Shown: one piece after another, positions 1 to 8,637 of the stretch | How positions within the stretch are numbered: position 1 is the first letter of the stretch | How the letters are laid out: every line of letters begins with the position of its first letter | From: an uncultured Burkholderiales bacterium | GTDB taxonomy: Bacteria > Pseudomonadota > Gammaproteobacteria > Burkholderiales > Burkholderiaceae_C | DNA: 40,476 nucleotides | Assembly: GCA_903861115.1 (NCBI GenBank) | Contig: CAIOTD010000014.1 | Location: 1 to 40,476, forward strand | Direction of reading: 5' to 3' | Notes under the pieces: model-generated | Databases searched by the model: none | What the model was told of the DNA's origin: nothing | What the model saw: the letters and a program-made list of their open reading frames with translations, nothing else | Position numbers and translations under genes: made by a program

Positions 1-93
1 GGTCATGAAGAAGAGCACAAAATTGTGAAAACATCCCCTCCAAAGGACATGGAACAAATCAAAAATTTGGTCCAATGGATTTTGTCTTTATAA
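1..93 (+). CDS. C-terminal end of a small protein, possibly a monoheme cytochrome c (partial)
   Basis: The frame open from base 1 ends at a TAA at 91-93 and gives 30 residues ending in a hydrophobic helix (KNLVQWILSL). This resembles the C-terminal helix of small class I cytochromes c, where a Lys/Asp-rich stretch precedes a helix of the L-x-x-W-I/V-L-S-L type. The heme site would lie outside the window, so the assignment is inferred from this tail and from context: it ends 24 bases before a decaheme mtrA-type gene on the same strand. In iron-oxidising bacteria a monoheme cytochrome (MtoD) is encoded beside MtoAB and CymA homologues. Another small periplasmic protein remains possible. Confidence 0.45.
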   Translation, partial: GHEEEHKIVKTSPPKDMEQIKNLVQWILSL

Positions 94-117
94 ATATCAA
101 AAAAAAGTGAGATCGCT

Positions 118-1101
118 ATGAAGCCAACTAAATTTCTCCTCATCGTGTTATTCATGCTCAGTGCAAGTGGATTCAACATGGGGTATGCGCAATCCCCGCA
201 ATTGCCAAATTTAGGTGAAACGATTTCAAGAGAAATCATAGCGAAGGAAGCTTTAAAAAAGGATGCTGTTTGCACCAAGTGTCACGATGAAAGCGAAACG
301 GCACCTGTGTTGTCCCTCTACCAAACCAAACACGGTTTAAGGGGTGACAGCCGAACCCCCACGTGCCAGTCCTGCCATGGCAGCAGTGAAAAACACGTCA
401 AAGGAGACCCCGTCACAAAAGTGCGAGTGGCACCAGACTTTGTGTTCAAGAAAGGCGCCTTCCCTGTCTCAGACGACAAAGAAAGGTCCTCTCAATGTTT
501 GAATTGCCACACGGGTACAAAACGCAACAACTGGGATGGCGCAGCTCACCAAAACAATGGAGTTGCTTGCAACAGTTGCCACACCGTGCACAAACCACAA
601 GACAAAGTGCTCAGCAAAGTCACACAGCCTGAGGTTTGCTTTAATTGCCACAAAGAGCAGCGCGTCGACACCAAAAAAATCTCCCATCACCCCATTCTAG
701 AAGGCAAAGTCTCCTGCTCGGACTGCCACAACCCACACGGCTCTTCTGGTCCTAAATTGATGAAGAAAAACACGGTCAACGAAACCTGTTTCCAATGCCA
801 CGCTGAAAAACGCGGTCCCTTCCTCTTTGAACACCAACCCGTGGTGGAAGACTGTGCCAATTGCCACAACCCGCACGGCTCCAACATCTCGCCTTTGCTC
901 AAATCACGTCCACCCTTCATGTGCCAAGAGTGTCACGACGGCCCTCACGCCAGCCAAAGCCCAGTGGGTCCCTCTGCTGCAGGCAAGCAAGCTGGTTTGA
1001 CAGTGGCACCCAACAAAAATGTGGTTGGCCGAGCTTGCATGAACTGTCACTCCATGGTCCATGGCTCCAACAGTCCTGCTGGCGGCTATTTGCAACGGTA
1101 A
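118..1101 (+). CDS. mtrA: Decaheme c-type cytochrome, MtrA/DmsE family
   Basis: The 327-residue protein has an N-terminal signal peptide (hydrophobic residues about 6-24, ending in YAQS) and ten CXXCH heme-binding motifs between about residues 52 and 311. Two of them sit in CHNPHG contexts typical of this family. Length and heme count match MtrA, MtoA and DmsE. MtrA-type proteins sit in the periplasm, plug into the MtrB barrel and carry electrons across the outer membrane. The start is an ATG with a GTGAG-like ribosome site a few bases upstream. The barrel gene follows after 18 bases. PioA-type proteins carry a long N-terminal extension that is absent here. The direction of electron flow (Fe(III) reduction or Fe(II) oxidation) cannot be told from the sequence. 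Confidence 0.95.
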   Translation: MKPTKFLLIVLFMLSASGFNMGYAQSPQLPNLGETISREIIAKEALKKDAVCTKCHDESETAPVLSLYQTKHGLRGDSRTPTCQSCHGSSEKHVKGDPVTKVRVAPDFVFKKGAFPVSDDKERSSQCLNCHTGTKRNNWDGAAHQNNGVACNSCHTVHKPQDKVLSKVTQPEVCFNCHKEQRVDTKKISHHPILEGKVSCSDCHNPHGSSGPKLMKKNTVNETCFQCHAEKRGPFLFEHQPVVEDCANCHNPHGSNISPLLKSRPPFMCQECHDGPHASQSPVGPSAAGKQAGLTVAPNKNVVGRACMNCHSMVHGSNSPAGGYLQR

Positions 1102-1119
1102 AGGAACAGGTGAAATATC

Positions 1120-3462
1120 ATGAGAAATCTAAATTCAAACCAACTCTTCAAAAAAAGTGCGATCGTTCTGGCATTGGCCGCCTTTCAAACCGCTGTCTTG
1201 GCCGATGACGAGGAGACCGCTTTAAAGCAGCCCACCAATACCATCGAGATCGGTGTGCTCAACACCTCTCAAGATTCCTCAAAATTTGGTGAATACAATG
1301 GGTTGAGCAAATCAGGACCGCACTTTATCGGCAACGTTCTCATCAAAGGTGGGGATGGTTACAAGAACAATGAAAACGGTGGCATTCGCCGCTGGACGAT
1401 CAATGGCGAAAATTTGGGGTTATCCAATCGCTCATTGAATTTGTCTGTGGGTGATCAGGGGGATTGGACCTTCGGCAGCAAATACGATGAGTTGCACCAC
1501 AGTTTGTCTGACACCTATCAAACGCCCTATTCTGGCGCCATGGGCGGAAATCAGTTTTATTTGAATAAAAACACAGCCGATACAACGGTATTGAGTTCAC
1601 TGCCCCCATTGACCACCATGGGCATTGAAAGCATTCGAAAAAACTCGAACATTTATGGCACCAAAGTGATTGATCATTTTTGGGACATGAATTTTGACTA
1701 CAACCACTTGGAGCAGTCAGGTGCCAAGCTGATGGGCTTTGGATCGGCCAAAAATGGCAGCGAAAAGGGGCAAGGCGTCTCTATCCTGCCCAACCCCACA
1801 AGCTCTAGAACGGACACCTTGAATCTGGGCTTGAATTACAAGCTGGATGACAAGTTCTTGACCTTTGGCTACTTTGGATCATTTTTTAGAGACAACTTTG
1901 ATCGCGTGACCTTTAGCACCTTTAACGGTGCAAACGACACCCAGAACATGAGCACCATGCCCAGCAACAACTTCAACCAATTGCTGCTCTCAGGTGGCAT
2001 GAAGGTGGCACCAAAGACCAAGTTGTCCAGTTCTCTTTCTTACGGCTACAACACCCAAAACGACCCCTTTGTCGTGGACTCCTTCTCCATGGTCAACCCC
2101 AACCTAGCGGCCCTTCCCAGGCAATCCTTGGGCGGCGTTGTAGAGACTTACCATGCTGATCTTAAATTAAGCAATCAGTATTCCAACGATTTGAACCTCA
2201 CGGGTGGCGTCAAGTTTGATGAGCGCAACAATAAAACGCCATCCAGCATGTACAACTTTCACTCCATCGATGGTGGCAACGATGCCTATTACCCCAACAC
2301 ACCCATCAGCAACAAAAAAGGCGCCTTCGATCTGGCCTCAGACTACCGGGTGAACAAGGGTGAGTATGTAAGGCTGGCCTTCAACCACGAAAACATCGAT
2401 CGCTGGTGCAACAACTACGCAACTGGCGTAGGGTACCCCGCAGGCTCAAACTGCGTGACGGCCAAGCAAAGCAAAGAGGATAAGATTGACGCCACTTATC
2501 GTTTCAGCGATGGTGGGGGGTTGAGCTACAAAGTGGGTGCTGGCTACGCTGCCAAGCAAGCCACCTTTGATCCCAATGCCATCGCTGCGTTCATTGGTCA
2601 GTTGGGCAGTTACAACTACACCAACACCTTCAACAACACGGCCGCCTTGTACACCAAGGGCTTGAACGGCGGAGACTTCCCCGGGTTTTATCCTTTCTTT
2701 GAGGCGTCCAGAAAACAGCAGTTCGTCAAAGCCGGTACCAACTGGGAGGCCAATCAAAACTTGACCTTCGGCATCAACGGGAAAATCTCCAAAGATGCCT
2801 ACAACGACTCCACCTATGGCGTTCTTGGGGGCAACTCACTCAGCATCAACTTTGACTCCGCCTACAACTACAGCGAATCGGGTCAGGTCAACATCTATTT
2901 GAGTCACCAAAAACGCAGCCGTGACATGACCGACTACTTCTATTCTTATAGAGCTGTGAGCAGCACCAATCCGACAGCGTACTTGGGCGGTAAAGGCTCG
3001 TGGAGCAACTCGCTCACCGATGCCGACGACTCATTGGGCATTGGATTTAAGCAAGGCAACTTGATGGCGGGCAAATTGGAGCTTTCTGGCGACTACTCGT
3101 ACACGGTTTCCACCAGTACCTACAACACCGTGGTTGGCAGCGATTACGTGGTTTATGCAAATGCCGCAGCCCAAGCATCCAACACCAGCACGTCGTGCTC
3201 ACTGGCCAGCGTACTGTCTTGTGGTGCACTGCCTGACATCAAAACGGTCATCGCACAACTCAAGCTCTCTGGGGTGTACGCCGTCGACAAAGAGACCAAA
3301 GTCTCTGTTCGGTACATGTACAGCAAATTGAACAACACGGACTACTACTACAACGGCTATCAAACGGGCATGACGCCCACCACTTTGATGCCCACCAATC
3401 AGCAACCCGGCAATTACAGCATCAATTTGATTGCTGTGAGTTTGATTCACAGTTTCAATTGA
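1120..3462 (+). CDS. mtrB: MtrB/PioB-family decaheme-associated outer-membrane beta-barrel
   Basis: The 780-residue protein has a signal peptide (KSAIVLALAAFQTAVLADDE) and then alternating polar/aromatic strands, many Asn, Tyr and Gly residues and a C-terminal strand ending in Phe-Asn (SLIHSFN), as expected for a large outer-membrane barrel. Its position directly after a decaheme cytochrome gene identifies it as the MtrB/PioB sheath that holds MtrA in the outer membrane. The N-terminal CXXC motif known from Shewanella MtrB is not seen in the first 80 residues, as is common in homologues outside Shewanella. AAAGGAACAGGTG before the ATG supplies the ribosome site. The CymA-like gene begins 16 bases after its stop, so the genes form one operon. 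Confidence 0.92.
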   Translation: MRNLNSNQLFKKSAIVLALAAFQTAVLADDEETALKQPTNTIEIGVLNTSQDSSKFGEYNGLSKSGPHFIGNVLIKGGDGYKNNENGGIRRWTINGENLGLSNRSLNLSVGDQGDWTFGSKYDELHHSLSDTYQTPYSGAMGGNQFYLNKNTADTTVLSSLPPLTTMGIESIRKNSNIYGTKVIDHFWDMNFDYNHLEQSGAKLMGFGSAKNGSEKGQGVSILPNPTSSRTDTLNLGLNYKLDDKFLTFGYFGSFFRDNFDRVTFSTFNGANDTQNMSTMPSNNFNQLLLSGGMKVAPKTKLSSSLSYGYNTQNDPFVVDSFSMVNPNLAALPRQSLGGVVETYHADLKLSNQYSNDLNLTGGVKFDERNNKTPSSMYNFHSIDGGNDAYYPNTPISNKKGAFDLASDYRVNKGEYVRLAFNHENIDRWCNNYATGVGYPAGSNCVTAKQSKEDKIDATYRFSDGGGLSYKVGAGYAAKQATFDPNAIAAFIGQLGSYNYTNTFNNTAALYTKGLNGGDFPGFYPFFEASRKQQFVKAGTNWEANQNLTFGINGKISKDAYNDSTYGVLGGNSLSINFDSAYNYSESGQVNIYLSHQKRSRDMTDYFYSYRAVSSTNPTAYLGGKGSWSNSLTDADDSLGIGFKQGNLMAGKLELSGDYSYTVSTSTYNTVVGSDYVVYANAAAQASNTSTSCSLASVLSCGALPDIKTVIAQLKLSGVYAVDKETKVSVRYMYSKLNNTDYYYNGYQTGMTPTTLMPTNQQPGNYSINLIAVSLIHSFN

Positions 3463-3478
3463 TCACGAAGGCAAAAAC

Positions 3479-4072
3479 ATGTCTGAACCCACTGGCCGCA
3501 TTTCTAGATTCATCGCTTTTATCAGAAAGCCAAGCGCCAAGTATTCGATCTTGGCGATATCAAGTGTTGCATTTTTTGCAGGCATCATCTTTTGGGGGGG
3601 ATTCAACACAGGGCTTGAGATGACCAACAGTCTTGAGTTTTGCCTCTCCTGCCACGAGATGAGAGACAACGTCTACGCAGAATACAAAGAGACCATCCAC
3701 TACAGCAACCGCACGGGTGTGCGTGCCGTTTGTTCAGATTGCCATGTCCCAAAGGACTGGACACACAAGATGATCAGAAAGTCCAAAGCCAGTTTCGAGG
3801 TGTTGGGCAAGCTCATGGGCAGCATCGATACACGCGAGAAATTTGAGGCCAAACGAATCGAACTCGCAACCCACGAGTGGGACCGCATGAAAGCCACCGA
3901 TTCTCGCGAGTGCAGGAACTGTCACAGCTTTGAAGCCATGTCGCCAGAGTTGCAAAAGCAAACCCCCTACAAGAAACACATGAAAGCACGCGACGAAGGC
4001 AAAACTTGCATTGACTGCCACAAAGGCATTGCTCATCACTTGCCCAAAGAGTACGAAGATCCAGACGAGTGA
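3479..4072 (+). CDS. cymA: NapC/NirT-family tetraheme cytochrome c, CymA-like quinol dehydrogenase
   Basis: The 197-residue protein has one N-terminal transmembrane anchor (about residues 22-40, YSILAISSVAFFAGIIFWGG) and four CXXCH motifs (FCLSCHEMRD, VCSDCHVPKD, ECRNCHSFEA, TCIDCHKGIAHHLP). The last motif in its KGIAHHLP context is a hallmark of the NapC/NirT family. These proteins take electrons from the inner-membrane quinol pool and pass them to periplasmic cytochromes, or run in reverse in iron oxidisers. As the third gene of an mtrAB operon it is best read as the CymA counterpart, although other NapC-type roles are possible. The hemerythrin-domain gene begins 44 bases downstream. Confidence 0.92.
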   Translation: MSEPTGRISRFIAFIRKPSAKYSILAISSVAFFAGIIFWGGFNTGLEMTNSLEFCLSCHEMRDNVYAEYKETIHYSNRTGVRAVCSDCHVPKDWTHKMIRKSKASFEVLGKLMGSIDTREKFEAKRIELATHEWDRMKATDSRECRNCHSFEAMSPELQKQTPYKKHMKARDEGKTCIDCHKGIAHHLPKEYEDPDE

Positions 4073-4116
4073 AGTTTTTTGTGGTGCGGGAACTGTTTGC
4101 TCAACCAGGAGCTTGA

Positions 4117-4656
4117 ATGATGAAAAATTTGACCCCTCCCCTTGAAATGTTTGAATTTCTTGATGAGACTCACAAAGAGATTCAAATCCAACTCGCTCAA
4201 CTCAAAGACATGGTTCTACTCGTGACCCAGGGCCGTAGACAGGAGCTTGACACCCAGCGGCTCAAAGCCATTTGTGACTTCTTTGATTGCGCCGTCAGAC
4301 AGCATCACTTGGATGAGGAGCGCCACGTGTTTCCCGCTTTGATCGCCTCCAGCGACGACACGTTGATTGCCATGACCCGACAACTTTACCAAGATCACGG
4401 CTGGCTGGAGAGCAATTGGGTGGAACTGGCTCCCATGCTCAAGGGCCTTGTTCACAATAACATTTGGTTCAACGAGGCAGAGTTGCAGCACTCTTTTGAT
4501 GTTTTTTCAAACTTGAACTTAGAGCACCTCCAACTCGAGGAGTCCATTGCCTACCCCAAAGCAAAGGCTTGCGTCTGGACGTGGGATTCACCGGGCATTG
4601 GACGAGAAATGCATCTGAGGCGGACCCTTCGAAACAACACAACCCAGCCTGCTTGA
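4117..4656 (+). CDS. Hemerythrin HHE-domain protein
   Basis: The 179-residue protein is mainly helical and shows a hemerythrin-like arrangement of putative iron ligands: DETHKEI near residue 18, RQHHLDEERHVFPAL near 65-80, YQDHGW near 95 and LEHLQLEESIAYPKA near 135. No signal peptide is visible, so it should be cytoplasmic. HHE proteins bind a diiron centre and act in oxygen, NO or iron sensing or storage. It starts with tandem ATG codons behind an AGGAG site and is the last gene before a strong terminator, so it is probably co-transcribed with the electron-transfer genes. A link to oxygen or iron status of that pathway is inferred from position only. Confidence 0.85.
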   Translation: MMKNLTPPLEMFEFLDETHKEIQIQLAQLKDMVLLVTQGRRQELDTQRLKAICDFFDCAVRQHHLDEERHVFPALIASSDDTLIAMTRQLYQDHGWLESNWVELAPMLKGLVHNNIWFNEAELQHSFDVFSNLNLEHLQLEESIAYPKAKACVWTWDSPGIGREMHLRRTLRNNTTQPA

Positions 4657-4678
4657 ACTCAGTGTGCCCCTTTGCAAA

Positions 4679-4704
4679 GCGCCAGTGATTGGCGCATTTT
4701 TTTT
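4679..4704 (+). terminator. Rho-independent terminator of the mtr operon
   Basis: A 6-bp perfect stem (GCGCCA at 4679-4684 with TGGCGC at 4690-4695, 5-base loop) is followed by A and eight T residues. It lies 22 bases after the hemerythrin gene and closes the electron-transfer operon. Confidence 0.85.
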
Positions 4705-4823
4705 AAATCACCCATTTCAGTGTTGAGCGGTATGCACCGAATAGCAGGGTCTGGCAAGCACTCTCTTTGAGCGCTCAAGCATGAAATACAATGCTTAACC
4801 TCAGTTCACTCAATCCTTCAAGC

Positions 4824-5465
4824 ATGAAACTAACACTTGCCTACTGCCCCATCGCTTGCTCCATGGTGCCCTACATCCTATTGAACGAAGTCAATGCAAC
4901 GTTTGAGACCCAGGTGATCAATTTGGGCAAGGGTGAACACATGAGCAAAGCGTACCTTCAAATCAACCCCAAAGGCAAGGTTCCAACGCTGATCGTGGAT
5001 GGCTTAGCTTTGAGTGAAAACTTGGCCATCCAAGTCTGGATTGCCCAACAATTCCCAGCCTTCAATCTTTTGCCATCCAACCCCATGAATGCGGCCCAAG
5101 TGCTCTCTTTCATGTCCTGGTGCAGTTCAGCCATCCACCCCAAACTCACCCAACAAGCCCGTCCCGAGCGCTATTGCGACCTTCCCGACTCGGCTGAGCG
5201 TGTAAAAGCATTGGGTTCTGACGCCTTGCTAGATCTGTTTGAAATTGCAGAGCACCAGATCAAGGACCGAGAGTGGTTTTTCGATGACTTTTCTTGTGCA
5301 GATGCTTATTTTTACTGGTGCTTTAAAAGGGGCTCCATGTTCAAAGGCGACACCTCAATTTTCAAGAACTGTGTGCGACACATGCACCAAATGGAACAAA
5401 GACCCAGCGTTCAAAAACTCTTGGCTTTTGAAAAAGAGGTCTTGCATTCATTTGAAACACATTAA
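4824..5465 (+). CDS. Glutathione S-transferase-like protein
   Basis: Starting at 4824 the product has 213 residues. The N-terminal thioredoxin fold shows YCPIACSMVPYILL (the region of the catalytic Ser/Cys), NPKGKVPTLIVDG with the cis-proline, and LSENLAIQVWIA, where Ser-Glu usually contacts the glutathione gamma-glutamyl group. The C-terminal half is helical, as in bacterial GSTs. An earlier in-frame ATG at 4791 adds 11 residues but breaks the usual MKL-type family start, so 4824 is preferred. Neither has a convincing ribosome site. A 12-bp sequence (TCAAGCATGAAA) occurs at 4775 and again over the start at 4818, and a 12-bp palindrome lies at 4767-4778. The substrate is unknown; GSTs often accompany aromatic degradation. 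Confidence 0.8.
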   Translation: MKLTLAYCPIACSMVPYILLNEVNATFETQVINLGKGEHMSKAYLQINPKGKVPTLIVDGLALSENLAIQVWIAQQFPAFNLLPSNPMNAAQVLSFMSWCSSAIHPKLTQQARPERYCDLPDSAERVKALGSDALLDLFEIAEHQIKDREWFFDDFSCADAYFYWCFKRGSMFKGDTSIFKNCVRHMHQMEQRPSVQKLLAFEKEVLHSFETH

Positions 5466-5555
5466 CGCCAAGCCTTGCTGACCCTCAACCTCATGAGGTC
5501 CAGCGCAAAAGACTTGCCCACCTTTCAGCCCCAAGGAACACACAAAGGAGCCCCC

Positions 5556-6035
5556 ATGTCGATAGGCATCAGAAGAGTCATCACTGGACACGACAAAAAC
5601 GGTCGCGCCATCGTTCAAATCGATGAAGACATCACCAACGCGAGCTCGGGTCGCGTGGGCGTGACGTCCTCAGTCGCTTGGTCAACAAAGGGCTTTCCCG
5701 TTGACAATGAAGGCAACATCGATCCAACCAGTGGCGTCTACAAAACCACTTTGGACAATGGAAGTATTTTTAGAATTGTTCGCTACCAACCTGGCGTCTT
5801 GCCTAGAAACCACCGCACTGACTCCATTGACTACGCGGTCGTGATGTCGGGACAAATCGATATGGAGCTTGACGACGGCGTGGTCGTGACACTCAGGACG
5901 GGTGACGTGTTGGTACAAAGGGGCACGGTGCACAATTGGAACAACCGCTACGCAGAAGACTGCATCATCGCCTTTGTCCTGATCAGTGCCAAACCCGTCA
6001 CGCTCAACGGTCAAACCTTGAGCGCGCACGGGTGA
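5556..6035 (+). CDS. Small cupin-domain protein (RRVITGHD family, copy 1)
   Basis: The 159-residue protein opens with IRRVITGHDKNGRAIV and has a single conserved-barrel cupin core: RNHRTDSIDYAVVMSG, MELDDG, LRTGDVLVQRGTVHNWNN. The His/Asp/Glu positions in cupin motif 1 and the His of GTVHNW in motif 2 fit metal binding. The start at 5556 follows an excellent AAAGGAG ribosome site; the frame is open 27 codons further upstream without support. Two homologues lie in the window (7050-7622 and 29251-29736), all with the RRV-TGHD opening. Small cupins near catabolic genes can be isomerases, dioxygenases, decarboxylases or ligand-binding proteins; the reaction here is unknown. It converges with the Bug receptor gene, with only 6 bases between the stops. 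Confidence 0.8.
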   Translation: MSIGIRRVITGHDKNGRAIVQIDEDITNASSGRVGVTSSVAWSTKGFPVDNEGNIDPTSGVYKTTLDNGSIFRIVRYQPGVLPRNHRTDSIDYAVVMSGQIDMELDDGVVVTLRTGDVLVQRGTVHNWNNRYAEDCIIAFVLISAKPVTLNGQTLSAHG

Positions 6036-6041
6036 ACCGAA

Positions 6042-7004
6042 TCACATAGGCTCTATTTTTGCAGCCCTAAAGGGCTCCTTCATTCTCAGGACTTCGTTTT
6101 TGAAAAAAGCGTTGGTCTCTTGCGCGTTGCGGTTGTCTGGAAAGTAGCCATCGCGCTGCAACAAACTGGCCACATTGCCCACTTTCACCGCTTCACGAAT
6201 CGCGGCGTTGAGTTTATCAATCACCTCATTGGGTGTTTTAGCCGGTGCGAAAAAAATCCCCCAAGAGCCTATCGGATCAAAGCCTGGGTAGACATCTTTG
6301 AGCAACGGCACCTCGGGCAAGGGTCCAAAACGCTTGCTGCCGGTAAAGGCGATGGGCCGGACCTTGCCTTCCAGCACCAAGTTCAAAACAGAGGGTGGCG
6401 TTGCGACCATGACTTGGATGCTGTCGCTCAACAGGCCCGTCATGACTTCAGAGGTTCCCTTGTAGGGAATGTGCTCCATGCTGATGCCCGCATTGAGGTT
6501 GATGGACTCACTGGCCAAGTGGATGATATTGCCAACACCAGGTGAGCCATACATGATGCGCTCTTTTTTAGCTTTTTCGATCAAATCGCTGAGCGTATTG
6601 ATGGAGGACTTGGCGTTGACCAAGACCAGCATACCATCCAAAATGCCAACACTCGCAACGGCACGCAAGTCTTTCAACACATCAAAACCAGGATTCTTGT
6701 ACACATAGGGGGTCGAGGAGATGGAGGAGCTGGAGAACAAAAGTGTGTAGCCATCGGGGCTCGACTGGGCCACTGACTTGGCAGCAATGGTGCCATTGGC
6801 CCCCATCCTGTTCTCGATATAAATGGCCTGATTGAGCTGAAGGGATAGCTGCTGCGCCACCGTGTGGGCCTGAATATCAGGACCACTGCCTGCAGCAAAA
6901 CCCACCATCACTTTGATGGTCTTGTTGGGGTAGTTTTGTGCAAAACTCAAACCCACCCAACCCAAAAACAGACTGATGAAAAAACAGATGCGAACGGCTT
7001 TCAT
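6042..7004 (-). CDS. Bug/TctC-family tripartite tricarboxylate transporter receptor (1)
   Basis: The product of 320 residues begins with a signal peptide (about 23 residues, ending SFAQ) and then the Bug opening NYPNKTIKVMVGFAAGSGPD. Other family marks are GTIAAKSVAQSSPDGYTLL, YGSPGVGNIIHLASE and IPYKGTSEVMTGLLS. Bug proteins are periplasmic receptors for carboxylates. The ATG at 7004 has an AGGAG site 7 bases upstream; the frame could also start at a TTG at 7010. It is the last gene of a minus-strand series (ThDP enzyme, CMD protein, Bug 2, cupin, this gene). No membrane components TctA/TctB are encoded nearby, so the ligand and transport partner are unknown. Confidence 0.9.
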   Translation of the reverse strand: MKAVRICFFISLFLGWVGLSFAQNYPNKTIKVMVGFAAGSGPDIQAHTVAQQLSLQLNQAIYIENRMGANGTIAAKSVAQSSPDGYTLLFSSSSISSTPYVYKNPGFDVLKDLRAVASVGILDGMLVLVNAKSSINTLSDLIEKAKKERIMYGSPGVGNIIHLASESINLNAGISMEHIPYKGTSEVMTGLLSDSIQVMVATPPSVLNLVLEGKVRPIAFTGSKRFGPLPEVPLLKDVYPGFDPIGSWGIFFAPAKTPNEVIDKLNAAIREAVKVGNVASLLQRDGYFPDNRNAQETNAFFKNEVLRMKEPFRAAKIEPM

Positions 7005-7049
7005 GCTCAACTCCTAGGGTCCATTGAAAATCACGGGGCCAGCTGGCCT

Positions 7050-7622
7050 TTACTCAAGTCTCTTTTTAAGATCCTCATCAAATTGTCCATCAATGAGAAT
7101 AAAGGCCACCAAACACGGCTCCTTTGAACGGTTGGTCCAGGCATGATTGGTTCCACATTGCACCAAGATGTCACCGGCTTTGAGCAAGACCTCAGAGTCG
7201 TCAAGCAGCATGGTGACTTCCCCTGAAAGCACAATGGCGTAATCAATGGTCTCGGTTTGGTGCATCAAGGGATGGCGACCGTTTTGAGCAAACGTACTGC
7301 CCGCTTTGTTGCCCAGCGAGGCAAACAATTCTTGGGATGCGTTGGCGTCCAACTTGTCCAGACCTTCATGGTCAGGGGGAAAGCAATTGACGCGAAGCAC
7401 TGTACCGTGCTTCTCAGGCAACTGCCGCCTTGGACCACTCGTGGTCTCGGCAGTTTGCGCACTGACCACCGCTGGGGATTCATTCGTTCTAAAGATGTCG
7501 GTGGAGAAGTAGTTGGGTCTCAAGGGAACTGTGTGGACGAAGGGCGCAGGGCCATCCGAGATCACAACCGCTTTGCCATGTTCGTCATGACCTGTCACGA
7601 CTCTTCTAACGATTCCATTCAT
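7050..7622 (-). CDS. Small cupin-domain protein (RRVVTGHD family, copy 2)
   Basis: The 190-residue protein starts with IVRRVVTGHDEHGKAVV, as in the other two copies, but has a longer insert (about residues 40-105) before the cupin core HPLMHQTETIDYAIVLSGEV, LLKAGDILVQCGTNHAWTN. In motif 1 the first His is followed by QTETIDY instead of RTDSIDY. AAAGGAT precedes the ATG. It lies between two Bug receptor genes on the same strand (45 and 34 bases away), consistent with one operon. Function is unknown; a metal-dependent cupin enzyme or a ligand-sensing role are equally possible. Confidence 0.78.
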   Translation of the reverse strand: MNGIVRRVVTGHDEHGKAVVISDGPAPFVHTVPLRPNYFSTDIFRTNESPAVVSAQTAETTSGPRRQLPEKHGTVLRVNCFPPDHEGLDKLDANASQELFASLGNKAGSTFAQNGRHPLMHQTETIDYAIVLSGEVTMLLDDSEVLLKAGDILVQCGTNHAWTNRSKEPCLVAFILIDGQFDEDLKKRLE

Positions 7623-7656
7623 GTTCTATCCTTTTGTTGCATATCTGATTTCAATG

Positions 7657-8619
7657 TCAATCCAGTGCGATGTTCTTTTCTTTGATCAACTTGGACCAGA
7701 TCGCCGTCTCGGAATTGATCATGTTCGTGAAACTTTGTCCGCTGAGTACCAGAGGAACGGCTCCGGCCTCGGCCAATCGTTTTTTAAAGTCTTCGGTTTC
7801 AAAGGACTTGCCGATCGCTTCTGCTATTTTTTGTGCATTTGCTTGTGAGATGCCCTTGGGACCCATGATGGCAAACCAGGGCAAGATCTCAAGCCCTGCA
7901 TACCCTTGTTCCGCGATGGTGGGCACGTCAGGCAGCAACGCACTCCGTCGACCGACCACAGCAATCATTTTGACCTTTCCAGCTTGCACGGACGGCCTGG
8001 CCAAGCCCACACTGATGAACATGCCCGAGATCTGACCACCCAATACATCTGCATAGGACGGTGTGGCGCCTTTGTAAGGCACATGCAACAGATCGATATT
8101 GGCCACATCCTTTAACAATTCAATGTAGGCGTGAAGGATGTTGCCCTTGCCCGCTGAACCAAATGACAATGGCGCGCTAGAAGTCTTGGCCAAGGCCACC
8201 AATTCCTTTAAATTATTGGCTGCAATGTTTTTTGCAACAATCACGCCAATTTCTGTTTGAGCAATGCAAACAATGGGCACCAGATCTTTGGCCGGATCGT
8301 AGGGAATGGACTTGTCGATCAGGGGGAAAAAGGTAATCATTCCGGAACTGGCAAAGAGCAAATTGCTGCCATCGGATGGGCCTTGTTTTAAAAGATTAAC
8401 GCCAACAGCACCATTGCCACCGGCGTGGTTCTCGGTGACAACCGTGGCCTTGAGGTTCGCGCGCAAGGCCTCGGCGGCCAGTCGACCATAAATATCTGTG
8501 GGTCCGCCTGCGGCCAACGGAATGATGATGCGCATATTGGTGGAGAGGTTTTGTGCACCCACTTTAAGTAAGAGCAGCGCAAAACCCAACAACACCCCAC
8601 ACCGAATCACTCGATTCAT
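7657..8619 (-). CDS. Bug/TctC-family tripartite tricarboxylate transporter receptor (2)
   Basis: The 320-residue product has a signal peptide (about 22 residues, ending VGAQ). The mature part shows MRIIIPLAAGGPTDIYGR, GAVGVNLLKQGPSDGSNLL, FGSAGKGNILHAYIELL and VPYKGATPSYADVLGGQIS, all typical of Bug receptors. It sits downstream of the CMD-family gene with 18 bases between them and upstream of the cupin gene. A GGGGATC sequence precedes the ATG. It is clearly divergent from receptor 1, so the two probably bind different carboxylates. No permease genes are nearby. Confidence 0.9.
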   Translation of the reverse strand: MNRVIRCGVLLGFALLLLKVGAQNLSTNMRIIIPLAAGGPTDIYGRLAAEALRANLKATVVTENHAGGNGAVGVNLLKQGPSDGSNLLFASSGMITFFPLIDKSIPYDPAKDLVPIVCIAQTEIGVIVAKNIAANNLKELVALAKTSSAPLSFGSAGKGNILHAYIELLKDVANIDLLHVPYKGATPSYADVLGGQISGMFISVGLARPSVQAGKVKMIAVVGRRSALLPDVPTIAEQGYAGLEILPWFAIMGPKGISQANAQKIAEAIGKSFETEDFKKRLAEAGAVPLVLSGQSFTNMINSETAIWSKLIKEKNIALD

Positions 8620-8637
8620 TGAGATCCCCTTTTTAAC

